From the NCBI RefSeq assembly GCF_001619875.1, contig NZ_LRFC01000039.1, positions 62,001 to 126,000 on the forward strand: a stretch of 64,000 nucleotides of DNA. The letters are read 5' to 3'. Positions 34,500 to 44,493 of the stretch are shown here, piece by piece. The notes under the pieces were generated by a model that did no database searches, had not been told where the DNA came from, and saw only the letters and a program-made list of their open reading frames with translations. Position 1 is the stretch's first letter. Each line of letters starts with the position of its first letter. The stretch comes from Fictibacillus phosphorivorans. GTDB lineage: Bacteria > Bacillota > Bacilli > Bacillales > Fictibacillaceae. A program made the position numbers and the translations under genes.

Positions 34500-35147
34500 T
34501 TATGATCCTAGATTGGTTTCATTAGAATTATCATTTCGTTCTAAAAACACGAGCTGTGCTTCTTGTATTTCTCCTTTAATCTGAGACATCTCTTCGTCTA
34601 GGCGATTTGCTGCCTCTGCAGCTCTTTGCAGACGCTGTCGAATGTCTTCAGGAATCTGGCCTTGATACTTATAGTTCATAGAGTGTTCGATTGTTGCCCA
34701 AAAATTCATTGCAAGTGTACGAACCTGCACTTCAACGAGAATCTTCTTTTCTCCATCTAAAACTTGAACAGGATACTCAATCACAAGGTGATACGATCGA
34801 TAACCGCTTGGTTTTTTATGCGTAATATAATCTCTTTCTTCCACAATTGTAAAATCGTTGCGCTGGCGAAGAAGATTAATAACTGTTTTGATATCATCTG
34901 TAAACTGGCACATGATTCGCAGGCCAGCCAAATCTTGAATTTCCTTCTCAAGATGGTTATCCGGAATATTCTTTTGATAAGCTTTGTTCACGATCGACTT
35001 GATGGGTTTCACTCTTCCTGTAACAAACTCAATCGGACAATGCTGATTTGATTTCTCGAATTGTTCCCGGATTCCGCGAAACTTAATCTTCAGTTCATCT
35101 ACAGCTTGCTTGTACGGAATTAATAGTGCTTCCCAATCCATGCTCAT
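34500..35147 (-). CDS. yjbM: Small alarmone synthetase YjbM (RelQ/SasB)
   Basis: 215 residues, synthetase domain only, without the hydrolase and TGS domains of Rel. [26 protein letters not shown] and [18 protein letters not shown] are RelA/SpoT synthetase motifs; the last includes the catalytic glutamate and EVQVRT. It makes (p)ppGpp or related alarmones as a tetramer. ATG overlaps the yjbL stop as ATGA, so the genes are coupled. Confidence 0.94.
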   Translation of the reverse strand: MSMDWEALLIPYKQAVDELKIKFRGIREQFEKSNQHCPIEFVTGRVKPIKSIVNKAYQKNIPDNHLEKEIQDLAGLRIMCQFTDDIKTVINLLRQRNDFTIVEERDYITHKKPSGYRSYHLVIEYPVQVLDGEKKILVEVQVRTLAMNFWATIEHSMNYKYQGQIPEDIRQRLQRAAEAANRLDEEMSQIKGEIQEAQLVFLERNDNSNETNLGS

Positions 35148-35542
35148 TGCGCTTCTTCCTCTGTTCCAAAAACCTTAATTACTTCATTCTCCATTTGTTG
35201 CCCATAGTTAGCGTTTCCTTGTATATTGTCCGTCAAAAATTCCATTTCTCTAGAGAAAGCAGTAAGTTCACGCTCTTCTCCTGTTACACTTTTAATAACG
35301 AAATCAGCTTTCTTCTGAAGTCCAATTTTCAATTCATTCCAGTGGTTGTGATCAATTGAGATATAAATAAACCCTTCTTCTCTTTCAAGTACATAAATGA
35401 ATGCTAATCCGTCGGAATCCACAAGCATTCTCTCGCTGTCTTTCCATTGGGATAATTCTTTTCCCACATCACTTTGTACAAGCAGAATCAGTTTATTTTC
35501 GTTCCATGCAGTTGACTGCACATTCACTCGTAGTGGCATCAT
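35144..35542 (-). CDS. yjbL: UPF0738-type protein YjbL
   Basis: 132 residues, start 35542 with AGGAGGT upstream. No membrane segment or recognisable catalytic motif; alternating strands and an acidic C-terminus. Assigned from position as first gene before yjbM and from general similarity to the YjbL family as remembered. Function unknown. Confidence 0.75.
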   Translation of the reverse strand: MMPLRVNVQSTAWNENKLILLVQSDVGKELSQWKDSERMLVDSDGLAFIYVLEREEGFIYISIDHNHWNELKIGLQKKADFVIKSVTGEERELTAFSREMEFLTDNIQGNANYGQQMENEVIKVFGTEEEAQ

Positions 35543-35670
35543 GTTAAAACCTCCTGTTTCTTCCCTTTTAGTGTAACACAAAATAGGAATTTATTAAGAA
35601 ATTGAGAAGCATGTATAGCTATGAGATAATGAGTTTAATTTTCATAAAGTTTTGAAGTTCTTGAAGGTAG

Positions 35671-35725
35671 TTGATTTACGTTCCAGGTGCTCGCTTTCCG
35701 CGGGGCAGGCGATAAGCCACATTCA
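35671..35725. repeat. Dispersed Bacillaceae intergenic repeat (partial)
   Basis: GTTCCAGGTGCTCGCTTTCC followed by GCGGGGCAGGCGATAAGCCA is strikingly GC-rich for an intergenic region here. I recall closely related sequences in many Bacillaceae genomes. The second remnant is at 28733. Confidence 0.6.
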
Positions 35726-35781
35726 TACGTTTTATTTATAAAATTAGAGCTATATTGAAGGAATCTAGGGAGGATCAAGAA

Positions 35782-36369
35782 GTGTCTCAAGAAATAGAAA
35801 TTGAATTTAAGAATTTACTAACACAGGAAGAATTTTTTCGGCTTACTCAAGAATTTGAGATCAGCAAGAATGATTTTGTAAAACAAACCAATTATTATTT
35901 TGACACTGAGAAATTCCAGCTTAAAGGGCATAAAAGCGCCTTACGTGTCCGAATGAAGAATGATGCGTACACACTCACCTTAAAACAACAGTTTGAAGAA
36001 CATATTCTAGAAACGCATCAGACACTTTCAAAAGATGTTTTTGCCGGTCTATTAAAAGGAAAGACGCTACCTGAAGGTGCTGTTTATGATGTTCTTACGG
36101 ATTTAGATATTCACGTTTCAAAGATTACATATCTAGGAGAACTCACTACATTTCGTGCAGAATTTCCCTACAAAGCAGGACTGCTTGTTTTAGATGAAAA
36201 TCAATATTTAGGTAAAATCGACTATGAAATTGAATATGAATCTGCCGATTATAAGGTTGGACTGAAAAATTTTAAAGAATTATTAGCCGAAAAGGAAATA
36301 CCTGAACGTGTTACAGAAAGTAAGATTGCTCGCTTCTTTTCCGAGAGTAACAAAAAGACAAAAGGCTAA
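35782..36369 (+). CDS. yjbK: CYTH-domain triphosphatase-like protein YjbK
   Basis: 195 residues from GTG 35782, chosen because AGGGAGGAT precedes it; a TTG at 35755 lies upstream of that site. [10 protein letters not shown] is the E-x-E-x-K signature of the CYTH/triphosphate tunnel fold, with [15 protein letters not shown] and LTLKQQ strands that line the tunnel. Likely acts on inorganic triphosphate or a similar substrate. It is followed by cwlQ after 38 bp, as in B. subtilis. Confidence 0.9.
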   Translation: MSQEIEIEFKNLLTQEEFFRLTQEFEISKNDFVKQTNYYFDTEKFQLKGHKSALRVRMKNDAYTLTLKQQFEEHILETHQTLSKDVFAGLLKGKTLPEGAVYDVLTDLDIHVSKITYLGELTTFRAEFPYKAGLLVLDENQYLGKIDYEIEYESADYKVGLKNFKELLAEKEIPERVTESKIARFFSESNKKTKG

Positions 36370-36407
36370 AAGTTCAATGTCAGCATATCTATCTAGGAGG
36401 ACTTTCC

Positions 36408-37079
36408 TTGAATATCCAATCATATAAAGCGCTTATGGAAATACAGGCGCTGCAACAGCTGAACGTAAACACTTCCTCTACATCAGAATCTCTGCAATCC
36501 AACGAAAGTCCTTTTGCAGCATTATTGCAGGAAGCCTATTCTAAGGCAGGGCTTAATCATAACTCTAACGAAATGCTTAACATGAGGACTTACACGAATT
36601 CCAATATGCCTTTAGCAGCTAATCCTCAATATTCACTCCCTGAAGCATCTTTTTTTGGGGTAACAAGCATTTCATCTGAGAAATTAAACATTCCATCAAA
36701 AAAATTGGATGAGCTGATTCAAAATACAGCAAGTAAATTTGGAGTTGATCCTCACTTAATCCGGTCGGTAATTAAACATGAATCTAACTTTAAGACCACT
36801 GCACAAAGCCATGCTGGTGCACAAGGGCTCATGCAGCTAATGCCTGCTACCGCAAAATCCCTTGGAGTTACAAACCCTTTTGATCCGGTTCAAAACGTTG
36901 AAGCAGGAACAAAGTACCTAAAGATGATGCTTGATAAGTATGATGGCAACAAACAGCTTGCGCTTGCAGCTTATAATGCTGGCCCAGGCAATGTTGAAAA
37001 ATACAATGGCATTCCGCCATTTAAAGAGACGATCAACTATGTAAAAAAAATCATGAACACATATCATACGTTCGTTTAG
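36408..37079 (+). CDS. cwlQ: Lytic transglycosylase CwlQ (YjbJ)
   Basis: 223 residues, TTG start after TAGGAGGA. N-terminal 100 residues are low complexity; the SLT domain begins near residue 105 with [14 protein letters not shown] (catalytic Glu), [14 protein letters not shown] and [13 protein letters not shown]. subtilis CwlQ has both transglycosylase and muramidase activity. No clear signal peptide is visible, as in the B. subtilis protein. Terminator follows. Confidence 0.92.
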   Translation: MNIQSYKALMEIQALQQLNVNTSSTSESLQSNESPFAALLQEAYSKAGLNHNSNEMLNMRTYTNSNMPLAANPQYSLPEASFFGVTSISSEKLNIPSKKLDELIQNTASKFGVDPHLIRSVIKHESNFKTTAQSHAGAQGLMQLMPATAKSLGVTNPFDPVQNVEAGTKYLKMMLDKYDGNKQLALAAYNAGPGNVEKYNGIPPFKETINYVKKIMNTYHTFV

Positions 37080-37105
37080 CCCTCACTCATTGAGGGTTTT
37101 TTTAT
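37079..37105 (+). terminator. Terminator after cwlQ
   Basis: CCCTCA and TGAGGG stem followed by seven T. Confidence 0.88.
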
Positions 37106-37209
37106 TACAGTTTTTGCTATGTGTATCCTTGAGCATTCATATTGTTTGCTTACACTTCATAAACCTTGCTACAATAAAATTACAAATTAAAGCAAGGAGC
37201 TTTTGCACC

Positions 37210-37623
37210 ATGTTTGACGAAACAAAAACACCATACGTTTCTTTAGGAGAAAGAGAAGGCATCGAGAAGCTTGTAACGACTTTTTACCGTTTGGTCGGAC
37301 AAGATCCTTTACTGTCTCCGCTTTTTCCTGACGATCTTACGGAGACTGCATATAAACAAACTCAATTTTTAAGTCAGTTTTTTGGAGGGCCACCGCTATA
37401 TACAGAGGAATTTGGACATCCTATGCTAAGGATGCGCCATATGCCGTTTCCTATAACAAATTCTCATGCAAAAGCTTGGCTCTCTTGTATGGAACAGGCG
37501 ATGGCCACTCATAATTTAGAGCCTGAATTGAAAAACTTTTTGTTAAGCCGATTAAAAATGACTGCTTATCATATGGTGAATACTGAGGATTCAGAAAGGG
37601 GCGAGAATGCTGACACTGTATAA
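37210..37623 (+). CDS. yjbI: Truncated haemoglobin YjbI
   Basis: 137 residues from ATG 37210 (AAGGAG upstream). YVSLGEREGIEKLVTTFYRLV and HPMLRMRHMPFPI (proximal haem-ligand His) match the group II truncated haemoglobins. AWLSCMEQAM and a C-terminal helix complete the domain. In several Bacillales it precedes the spxH gene, as it does here with a 17-bp overlap. Suggested role in NO or disulfide stress in partnership with SpxH. Confidence 0.92.
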   Translation: MFDETKTPYVSLGEREGIEKLVTTFYRLVGQDPLLSPLFPDDLTETAYKQTQFLSQFFGGPPLYTEEFGHPMLRMRHMPFPITNSHAKAWLSCMEQAMATHNLEPELKNFLLSRLKMTAYHMVNTEDSERGENADTV

Positions 37624-38509
37624 TTCCAATTCCTTTTACGACGATCTAGAGAACAATAAAAACCATGCCTGTCAAAAGCCATTGGAAATCTATGCTGTCA
37701 TCGACCCGCTATGCCCAGAATGCTGGTCATTGGAGCCTGTTTTAAAAAAGCTGCAAGTTCAATATGGTAAATATTTTACATTACGCCATTTTGTTTGTGG
37801 CAGCCTTGAGTCTTTAAACACGTATGTTCCACGAAAAAAAGGAATCAACACTGCTGAACAGATTGCTGAAAAGCGGGAAAAAACAGCATCGCTTTCCGGA
37901 ATGAGCTGTGATGGAGATGTGTGGTTCGAAAATCCGATCTCTGCTCCACACAAGGCAACATTAGCTATAAAAGCTGCAGAACTTCAAGGGAAGCAGCAGG
38001 GAATGAAGTTTTTAAGAAAGTTAAGGGAAAATTTATTCTTAAATAAACAAAATATCGGAAACGATGAGGTTTTGTTAGATATTGCTCGCTCTGTTCAATT
38101 AGACGAAGAAGAATTCTTAAGTGATCTATCATCTGAAGCAACTATAAAAGCATTGCGCTGCGATTTAAAGTTTTCTCAAGAGATGGACGTTACACAAATC
38201 CCTACCCTTATTGTATTTAACGACAAAACGGATGACGACGGGATTAAAATCTCAGGCTGCTATTCCTATGATGTGTATGTAGAAATTCTCAAAGAAATGT
38301 CAGGTGAACCATTGGAGCCATCTCCGCTTCCTGAATTGGAAGATTTTCTTTCCACATACTCGTTTGTTGCAACGAAAGAAGTATCTGTAGTTTACCAAAT
38401 TAGTTGTGAAGAAGCAGAAAAAAGATTAAAACGACTTGTCTTGCAGCAAAAAGTGGAACGAGTCCCTGTAAAATACGGTACATTTTGGAGATACGTCCCA
38501 ACCCGCTGA
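37607..38509 (+). CDS. spxH: SpxH (YjbH), ClpXP adaptor for Spx
   Basis: 300 residues. Thioredoxin-like fold with the CPECWSLEPVLKKL motif near residue 36 and a DsbA-like helical insertion, then a C-terminal winged region from about 235. Length and gene order match B. subtilis YjbH, which delivers Spx to ClpXP. The spx gene itself is at 43851. GGGGCGAG precedes the ATG inside yjbI. Confidence 0.94.
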   Translation: MLTLYNSNSFYDDLENNKNHACQKPLEIYAVIDPLCPECWSLEPVLKKLQVQYGKYFTLRHFVCGSLESLNTYVPRKKGINTAEQIAEKREKTASLSGMSCDGDVWFENPISAPHKATLAIKAAELQGKQQGMKFLRKLRENLFLNKQNIGNDEVLLDIARSVQLDEEEFLSDLSSEATIKALRCDLKFSQEMDVTQIPTLIVFNDKTDDDGIKISGCYSYDVYVEILKEMSGEPLEPSPLPELEDFLSTYSFVATKEVSVVYQISCEEAEKRLKRLVLQQKVERVPVKYGTFWRYVPTR

Positions 38510-38531
38510 ATGATAAAAGCGGGTTTTTTAT
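38500..38531 (+). terminator. Terminator after spxH
   Basis: AACCCGC and GCGGGTT stem with a 12-base loop and T tract; overlaps the stop codon. Confidence 0.85.
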
Positions 38532-38643
38532 CGTAAAAAACTAAAAAACAACAATCATATTAAGAAGAAGCCATTCTCATAAGGACTTGCTTGCATATCC
38601 TCCCGTGCCTTGAATAAACATGTACAAAGGAGGGAGAAATCAC

Positions 38644-38820
38644 ATGTATCTCATTATGATGATCATAAGCCTTATTTCACTAGCAGGGAGCTTTTACTTT
38701 TTTGTGCTCTCTCTATTAAATATGGCACCAAAACTTCTTGCTGTACCGAGCCTTTTTATCGCGGTACTCTTAACAACCCTATTGTTTAATTACCGCTCAA
38801 AACTGAGACGAATCGGATAA
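38644..38820 (+). CDS. Small membrane protein
   Basis: 58 residues. AAAGGAGGG before the ATG, then two hydrophobic segments (about residues 2-23 and 30-47) and a basic C-terminus YRSKLRRIG, typical of inner-membrane proteins with a cytoplasmic tail. Own terminator. No family recognised. Confidence 0.72.
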   Translation: MYLIMMIISLISLAGSFYFFVLSLLNMAPKLLAVPSLFIAVLLTTLLFNYRSKLRRIG

Positions 38821-38832
38821 AAGAACATAAAT

Positions 38833-38867
38833 AAAATCCTGCCCGGTGATTTCGGACAGGATTTTTT
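38833..38867. terminator. Terminator between the small membrane gene and pepF
   Basis: AAATCCTGCCCGG and TCGGACAGGATTT stem with flanking A/T. Confidence 0.85.
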
Positions 38868-38871
38868 GTGT

Positions 38872-40689
38872 TTATTTTTCAAAAAGCAGTTCTTCCATTT
38901 CATCAAGAATGGATTCAAATACTTTAAGCGCATTTTCAATCGGCTCAGGAGTTGTCATATCTACCCCTGCCTTTTTCAATACTTCAATCGGATAATCAGA
39001 ACTACCCGCTTTTAAGAATTCAAGGTAACGCTCCACAGCAGGTTTCCCTTCTTCTAAAATTTGTTTAGATAAGGAAGCTGCAGCACTGAAACCTGTAGCA
39101 TATTGGTAAACATAGAAATTGTAATAGAAATGAGGAATTCTTGCCCATTCTAATCCAATCTCCTTATCAATCACTAAATCTTCCCCGAAATATTTAACAT
39201 TCAGGTCATAATAGATTTTCGTTAATAGTTCAGGAGTTAACGGTTCTCCGTTAGCTGCACGAACATGAATTTCTTGTTCGAATTCCGCAAACATTGTCTG
39301 ACGGAATACGGTTCCTCTGAAGCCTTCTAAGTGATGATTCAATAAGTATAATTTTTCTTTTTTGTCAGAAGTCTTTTCCAGCATGTAATGATTCAATAAG
39401 GCCTCGTTGCAAGTTGATGCTACTTCTGCAACGAAAATTGAATAATCCGCATATGGATACGGCTGGCTTTCTCGCGTATAGTAACTGTGAACCGAGTGTC
39501 CGATCTCATGTGTTAATGTAAACAAGTTGTTTACGTTATCTTGCCAGTTCATTAAGATGTATGGCATAGTCCCATAAGCACCAGAAGAATACGCTCCGCT
39601 TCTTTTGCCTGCATTCTCATGTACATCGATCCAGCGCTTTTCATAGCCTTCTTTTACGATTCTTTTATACTCTTCTCCCATTGGATCTAAGCTGTCTAAT
39701 ACAAGCTGCTGAGCTTCTTTAAAGCTGACTTCCATCTTTGCGTCTTTCACAAGCGGTGTGTATAGATCGTACATGTGAAGCTCGTCAAGGCCAAGTGCTT
39801 TTTTACGAAGTCGCACATAGCGATGCAATAGATCTAGGTTATCATTCACCGTTTTTACTAAGTTATCATAAACAGCTTCTGGAATATTGTTATTGTTTAG
39901 AGCTGCTTCGCGGGCTGAACTGAACTTTCTTGTTTTAGCGAAGAAATTGTCTCGTTTAACGGTTCCGGCAAGCGTGCTCGCAAACGTATTTTTGTATGAA
40001 TCATATGTCCCATATACCGCTTTGAATGCCTCTTCTCTTACTCTGCGGTCAGAGCTTTCCAAGAAGCGAATGTAACGGCCGTGCGTTACTTCAATTTCTT
40101 CCCCATTTTCATCTTTGATTACAGGGAATTTAAGATCAGCATTATTAAGCATGCCGAATGTATTGCTTGAAGTATTAGCTACTTCTCTCACATCCGCAAG
40201 AAGAGCTTCTTCTTCTTTTGAAAGAACATGTGGACGCTGACGATTAATTTCATCTAATGCGTGTTTATATAGTTTTAATGGCTCATGACTTTGTAAAAAT
40301 TGGTTCAATGCCTCTTCTGATAATGAAAGGATTTCAGGAACAGCAAATGATACGGTGCTGCTTACCTGTGTAGCAAGGTTAGAAGCACGGTCATTCAACC
40401 CTTGGTATAGAGAGTTTGTCGTATCCTGATCATATCTCATATGAGCGTATGTATAGAGCTTGCCAAGTTTCTTGGTTACCTCATCTTGTTTTTGCAGATA
40501 GGAATATAGTGTTTCAGCTGACTCTCCAAGCTTTCCTTGGAAACCTTTAAGTTCTGGCAGCAATTCTTTTGTTTCATTAAATTCTTTTTCCCATACGTCA
40601 TTAGACGCATATATTGCTTCTAAATCCCATGTATCTTCTACAGGAAGTTCATTACGTTTAGGCAATGATTTCGTTTTTGTTTGAGACAT
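38872..40689 (-). CDS. pepF: Oligoendopeptidase F
   Basis: 605 residues. M3-family zinc motif HEIGH in LTHEIGHSVHSYY near residue 396, with E-x-x-S/T downstream (AEVASTCNEALL). Length and position beside coiA match B. subtilis YjbG/PepF. It degrades intracellular oligopeptides, a likely complement to the Opp transporter 9 kb away. GGAGGTG precedes the ATG. Confidence 0.96.
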   Translation of the reverse strand: MSQTKTKSLPKRNELPVEDTWDLEAIYASNDVWEKEFNETKELLPELKGFQGKLGESAETLYSYLQKQDEVTKKLGKLYTYAHMRYDQDTTNSLYQGLNDRASNLATQVSSTVSFAVPEILSLSEEALNQFLQSHEPLKLYKHALDEINRQRPHVLSKEEEALLADVREVANTSSNTFGMLNNADLKFPVIKDENGEEIEVTHGRYIRFLESSDRRVREEAFKAVYGTYDSYKNTFASTLAGTVKRDNFFAKTRKFSSAREAALNNNNIPEAVYDNLVKTVNDNLDLLHRYVRLRKKALGLDELHMYDLYTPLVKDAKMEVSFKEAQQLVLDSLDPMGEEYKRIVKEGYEKRWIDVHENAGKRSGAYSSGAYGTMPYILMNWQDNVNNLFTLTHEIGHSVHSYYTRESQPYPYADYSIFVAEVASTCNEALLNHYMLEKTSDKKEKLYLLNHHLEGFRGTVFRQTMFAEFEQEIHVRAANGEPLTPELLTKIYYDLNVKYFGEDLVIDKEIGLEWARIPHFYYNFYVYQYATGFSAAASLSKQILEEGKPAVERYLEFLKAGSSDYPIEVLKKAGVDMTTPEPIENALKVFESILDEMEELLFEK

Positions 40690-40785
40690 ACATACACCTC
40701 CAAGTAAATTAAAGAGAAACGTGATTTCACACTCTCCTTATGTATATCTACATATTACCAGAAAATGCTTATACAAAGTCAAAAA

Positions 40786-41952
40786 TTAAGACTTTTCACT
40801 GAAAATTTCGTCTAGTTTAAATGCCTCTTCAACTGTTTTAGGATAATGAATATCACGTAATTTTTTCCATGTTTGATCTGTAACCTGTTCAATAAATTTA
40901 TGTCTTTCTAAAAAGTGAAGATAACCTCTCATTGCGTTTTTCCAGGATTCATTGATATATGGGAAATCTCTTACTTGTAAGATCCTCTTTTGAAGCAGCC
41001 TCTCAAACTCTTGCTCAATAAAGTTAATGGAGAATAGTGAAACAGACAATTTTTCAATCATAAATAACAAATAGGTCTGCCACAAATAAGGAGAAGTTTC
41101 GAAGTGATAATAACCATTAGAAGGCACTCCTGCAAGCGGGGGAAATAGTGTTAAGGAGCGGTGATTAAAATATAAAACTTTTTTAAAATACATAACAGAG
41201 GGAGAAGTATTTTTAAATGCAGTCATCCTCCATGTCGTTTTTTGCTTAAGCCATAAGTTTTTATAATGTAGAAACTCTTCTTCATTATAGGTTTGTGATA
41301 CCTCTTGAAAATAATTAAAATTCTTTGAGGAAAACCTGTACGAAATAGCAGCAGATTTCCTTTGCGAAAGAGGAAGAATGTTTCTGAGGAGTACAAACTG
41401 ATCCTGAAGAGGGCAATAATAATGAAGAAAAAGGTTACCAGCATTGTCTTTCTTTGCTGCTGAAAGATCTGTACTTTGAATCAAATGTAGAAAGTTTCCT
41501 TTATGCGTTAACCGCTTCAATCCAAAAATCCAATCTGATTGTATGTTAAGAGACTGATAACCTTGAATCCTGCTTCTTAATTGGTCTTGGCTTATCGACG
41601 CACATTGAAACTCAATCGCATGGTTATGCTTCGAAAGAAACAAATCAGGGCGCTGGGCAATATCACGTAAATAAAATTCAACAATCGGTTCTTCAGATAA
41701 TGCTATGAGCCACTTATACAGACCTTTTTTACCGAGCATATGATAGTTCGTTTCAGCTTCATGAAACCCTGCACATTCCTCATATGAACGATGTGCAAAA
41801 TGCCAAGTCTTTTTCATACCGCACTTTGGAATTACTTTACTTTGGCAAACCGGACATAAGAGTCCCCCTTCTTTATTTTTTGCAACCCATTCCTCTTTTG
41901 TTGAATCACCTACCATATCAACAAATTGATTCTTATATAGCGCTACCAGCAC
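40786..41952 (-). CDS. coiA: Competence protein CoiA
   Basis: 388 residues from GTG 41952 (GAGGTG six bases upstream). N-terminal zinc-finger-like CPVCQSKVIPKCGMKKTWHFAH and FHEAETNYHMLGKKGLYKW, then a nuclease-like region LSKHNHAIEFQCASIS with a D-x-E/Q-x-x core. CoiA acts in DNA uptake/recombination during transformation. Lies between mecA and pepF as in B. subtilis. Confidence 0.92.
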   Translation of the reverse strand: MLVALYKNQFVDMVGDSTKEEWVAKNKEGGLLCPVCQSKVIPKCGMKKTWHFAHRSYEECAGFHEAETNYHMLGKKGLYKWLIALSEEPIVEFYLRDIAQRPDLFLSKHNHAIEFQCASISQDQLRSRIQGYQSLNIQSDWIFGLKRLTHKGNFLHLIQSTDLSAAKKDNAGNLFLHYYCPLQDQFVLLRNILPLSQRKSAAISYRFSSKNFNYFQEVSQTYNEEEFLHYKNLWLKQKTTWRMTAFKNTSPSVMYFKKVLYFNHRSLTLFPPLAGVPSNGYYHFETSPYLWQTYLLFMIEKLSVSLFSINFIEQEFERLLQKRILQVRDFPYINESWKNAMRGYLHFLERHKFIEQVTDQTWKKLRDIHYPKTVEEAFKLDEIFSEKS

Positions 41953-42070
41953 TCCATTCACCTCAATATCATTTTATTTTAATGATGAAAGAAGCAGATA
42001 GAATTGTCATATTCCGGTTTGCTCAATAATGCGTTGAGAAAGTGCTAGTATTGTAGAAGAACACTTTGTA

Positions 42071-42109
42071 AAAAAACAAAAACCGATTTCAATGAATCTG
42101 AAATCGGCT
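42071..42109 (-). terminator. Terminator after mecA
   Basis: Minus strand CCGATTTCAG and TTGAAATCGG stem followed by TTTTTGTTTTTT. Confidence 0.85.
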
Positions 42110-42114
42110 ATATC

Positions 42115-42783
42115 CTATAATTTAAAATGTTTTTGTATGTGTTCTAAAGCTCCATCAGAAACAATTGTTTTTCCGTACTCTTGAACGCGATAAACGGATA
42201 AATCTGAATCATTTCCGTACTCTAAGAGCTGGGCCAATAAATCATCTTGTTCTCGATCTGATGTTTCTACATTGAATGTTACATATAAATAATATTTGCC
42301 CTGGAAGTGAAACAGAGCGTTTTCAAAGGACGAAGAATCGATGGTATGACTTAATGAGATAACATCTTCAAAGTCTCCAAACGAAATCAAGAATGACAGG
42401 TAATCTTCCTCAGTTTCTTCTAATTCATCAAATTCCTCTTCTGCTTGAAATTGCTGATCTAATAGTTGTTCAATATTTTGATCAACAGGCAAATCTAATT
42501 TATCATCACCGATTGGCAGCTCAATTTTTTTACCGTCTTTAGACATTTGAGCACGAGTTACAATAATTTCAAGACCTTTATCCAGAGCCTGTACTTGAAT
42601 CCACAGAGGACCTTCTAATGGAAACTGCTCTTGCTGATGTGCTTCGTCCATCATTTCCCAAAAGAGTTCTTCTCCTCTTTCGCGATCAGACCATATTTCT
42701 TCACGGTCGAAACCGCGCTCTTCAATATCTCTGTACGTAATGAAAAATTTAATAGTGAACTCATTCACTCTTTCAATTTCCAT
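42115..42783 (-). CDS. mecA: Adaptor protein MecA
   Basis: 222 residues, start 42783 with GGGAGAG. N-terminal MEIERVNEFTIKFFITYRDIEERGF substrate-binding domain, an acidic linker (EEEFDELEETEED), and a C-terminal ClpC-binding domain (ISLSHTIDSSSFENALFHFQGKYYLYV). MecA targets ComK and ComS to ClpCP and restrains competence. Confidence 0.96.
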   Translation of the reverse strand: MEIERVNEFTIKFFITYRDIEERGFDREEIWSDRERGEELFWEMMDEAHQQEQFPLEGPLWIQVQALDKGLEIIVTRAQMSKDGKKIELPIGDDKLDLPVDQNIEQLLDQQFQAEEEFDELEETEEDYLSFLISFGDFEDVISLSHTIDSSSFENALFHFQGKYYLYVTFNVETSDREQDDLLAQLLEYGNDSDLSVYRVQEYGKTIVSDGALEHIQKHFKL

Positions 42784-43102
42784 TCTGCTTCTCTCCCTTC
42801 TCTCCGGTTTGTTCGTGAAGGGATAAATACCCCTAGAAAAAAGCAAATCTTATTTCCTTTTATTCTCCGTCAAAAAATCAATCACAATTAAACCTCTTGT
42901 ACCTTATTCTATGACAAAACGGAAAATATGGAAATAAAAAAGGCCTGTTTAATCTGCCCTTTTTTAACCCTATGAAGATAATGAATTTAAAGCGCCCAAC
43001 TTGACGCAGATGACCAAGCTAGACTATAATTCAAAGGTCTTTAAGGTTAACATATTGTACCATAAATCATCTGAAATTTCATTACATACGGGGGGTTTAC
43101 GT

Positions 43103-43771
43103 TTGGAAACAGAATTTCTGATATCCTTGCTGCAAATCATTGCAATCGATATTCTTCTCGGCGGAGACAACGCAATTGTCATTGCCCTTGCCAGCAGAAA
43201 CTTACCAGAGAAACAAAGAAATAAAGCCATCTTCTTAGGTACAGGACTTGCTATAGTGGTTCGTGTAGTACTAACCATTGTAGCTGTTTACTTATTAAAT
43301 ATTCCTTTCTTATATCTTGCTGGAGGAATCTTACTGTTAATCATTGCTTACAAGCTTATTTTAGAAGAAGATGAAGAACTTGATGTAAAAGCGGGTAAAA
43401 ACTTATCAGATGCCGTAAAAACTATCGTATTTGCTGATATTGCTATGGGACTTGATAACGTGCTCGCAGTGGCAGGTGCTGCCCATGGAAATATTGTTCT
43501 CGTTGTCATTGGACTATTAGTATCTGTACCCATTATTATATGGGGAAGCAAAATAATATTGCACTTTATGGAACGTTTTCCTGTTTTAATTTATATCGGA
43601 GCTGGTGTCCTGGCATTTACTTCAGCTGGAATGATCGTGGAAGAACGAATGATTCATTCCGTTTTTGAAGGGAACGATTTGCTAAAATACGGTTTATACG
43701 TATTCTTAGTTGTAGGTGTCATTCTTGCTGGAATCCTGACTAATACTTTTAAGAAAAAACGTGCTAAATAA
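43103..43771 (+). CDS. yjbE: TerC-family membrane protein YjbE
   Basis: 222 residues from TTG 43103 with GGGGGGT upstream; the frame is open earlier without a site. Seven hydrophobic segments; DILLGGDNAIVIALASRNLP and DIAMGLDNVLAVAGAAHG are the paired D-N-metal motifs of the TerC family, and IPFLYLAGGILL lies between. Related proteins export manganese or help metallate exoenzymes. No manganese riboswitch seen in the 160 bp upstream. Confidence 0.9.
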   Translation: METEFLISLLQIIAIDILLGGDNAIVIALASRNLPEKQRNKAIFLGTGLAIVVRVVLTIVAVYLLNIPFLYLAGGILLLIIAYKLILEEDEELDVKAGKNLSDAVKTIVFADIAMGLDNVLAVAGAAHGNIVLVVIGLLVSVPIIIWGSKIILHFMERFPVLIYIGAGVLAFTSAGMIVEERMIHSVFEGNDLLKYGLYVFLVVGVILAGILTNTFKKKRAK

Positions 43772-43808
43772 GAAGAAGTCTCGCAGGGATGCGAGACTTC
43801 TTTATTTT
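43772..43808 (+). terminator. Terminator after yjbE
   Basis: GAAGAAGTCTCGCA and TGCGAGACTTCTTT stem. Confidence 0.9.
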
Positions 43809-43810
43809 TG

Positions 43811-43850
43811 ACAACAAAACTTCCGCCTTCAAAAAGCGGAAGTTTCGTTT
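43811..43850 (-). terminator. Terminator after spx
   Basis: AAACTTCCGC and GCGGAAGTTT stem, minus-strand T-rich tail. Confidence 0.85.
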
Positions 43851-44249
43851 TTATTCATTTACAAGACGCTGTGCTTCCATAAGCTGAAACGTACGTACTC
43901 GTCTTGGTAAGAAACGACGAATTTCGTCTTCGTTATAACCAACTTGCAAACGTTTTTCATCCAGGATAATTGGTCTGCGTAATAGGCCTGGATGGTCTGC
44001 AATCAATTGATATAAGTCTTGCAAAGGCATGGATTCAAGATTAATGTTTAGTTCCTGGAACGTTTTAGAACGAGTAGAGATGATCTCGTCTGTACCGTCC
44101 TCTGTCATTCTCAAGATTTGCTTAACTTCTTCTATTGATAAAGGTTCTGAAAAAATATTTCTTTCTTGATAAGGAATGTCATTCTCTTTTAACCATGCTT
44201 TTGCTTTCCGGCATGATGTACAGCTCGGCGAAGTAAATAGTGTGACCAT
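43851..44249 (-). CDS. spx: Global stress regulator Spx
   Basis: 132 residues, ArsC fold. [10 protein letters not shown] with Cys10 and Cys13 is the redox switch, [24 protein letters not shown] is the RNA polymerase alpha-CTD interface region. Start at 44249 with AAGGAGAG. Spx responds to disulfide stress and is degraded by ClpXP through SpxH. A 270-bp upstream region suggests its own promoters in addition to read-through from yjbC. Confidence 0.97.
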   Translation of the reverse strand: MVTLFTSPSCTSCRKAKAWLKENDIPYQERNIFSEPLSIEEVKQILRMTEDGTDEIISTRSKTFQELNINLESMPLQDLYQLIADHPGLLRRPIILDEKRLQVGYNEDEIRRFLPRRVRTFQLMEAQRLVNE

Positions 44250-44388
44250 AGTGGATCTCTCCTTCCCCTCTCTCTGATTTAGATACTTTAAAAAAGTTAT
44301 TAAATCATTCATAGTATACTACACATTTTACATTTTCGGTAGAGGTTATACAGACTTTTGTACATTTTTACGAATTTGTCATACAAAT

Positions 44389-44460
44389 GTAATACGTCAA
44401 ACACCTATACAACTTGTCTTACATAACATGACTTTATCTACATATATATAGACGTATTAC
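44389..44460. repeat. 10-bp inverted repeat with 52-bp spacer upstream of spx
   Basis: GTAATACGTC at 44389-44398 and GACGTATTAC at 44451-44460 are perfect inverted copies in the spx leader/promoter region. Could be paired operator half-sites; no regulator is recognised. Confidence 0.45.
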
Positions 44461-44493
44461 CCAAGAATAAGTTTCATAAAACATAAAAAAAAT

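Noticed and set aside
42940-43102. Manganese riboswitch (yybP-ykoY type) upstream of yjbE
   Set aside because: No conserved loop sequences or expression platform hairpin could be seen in this stretch.
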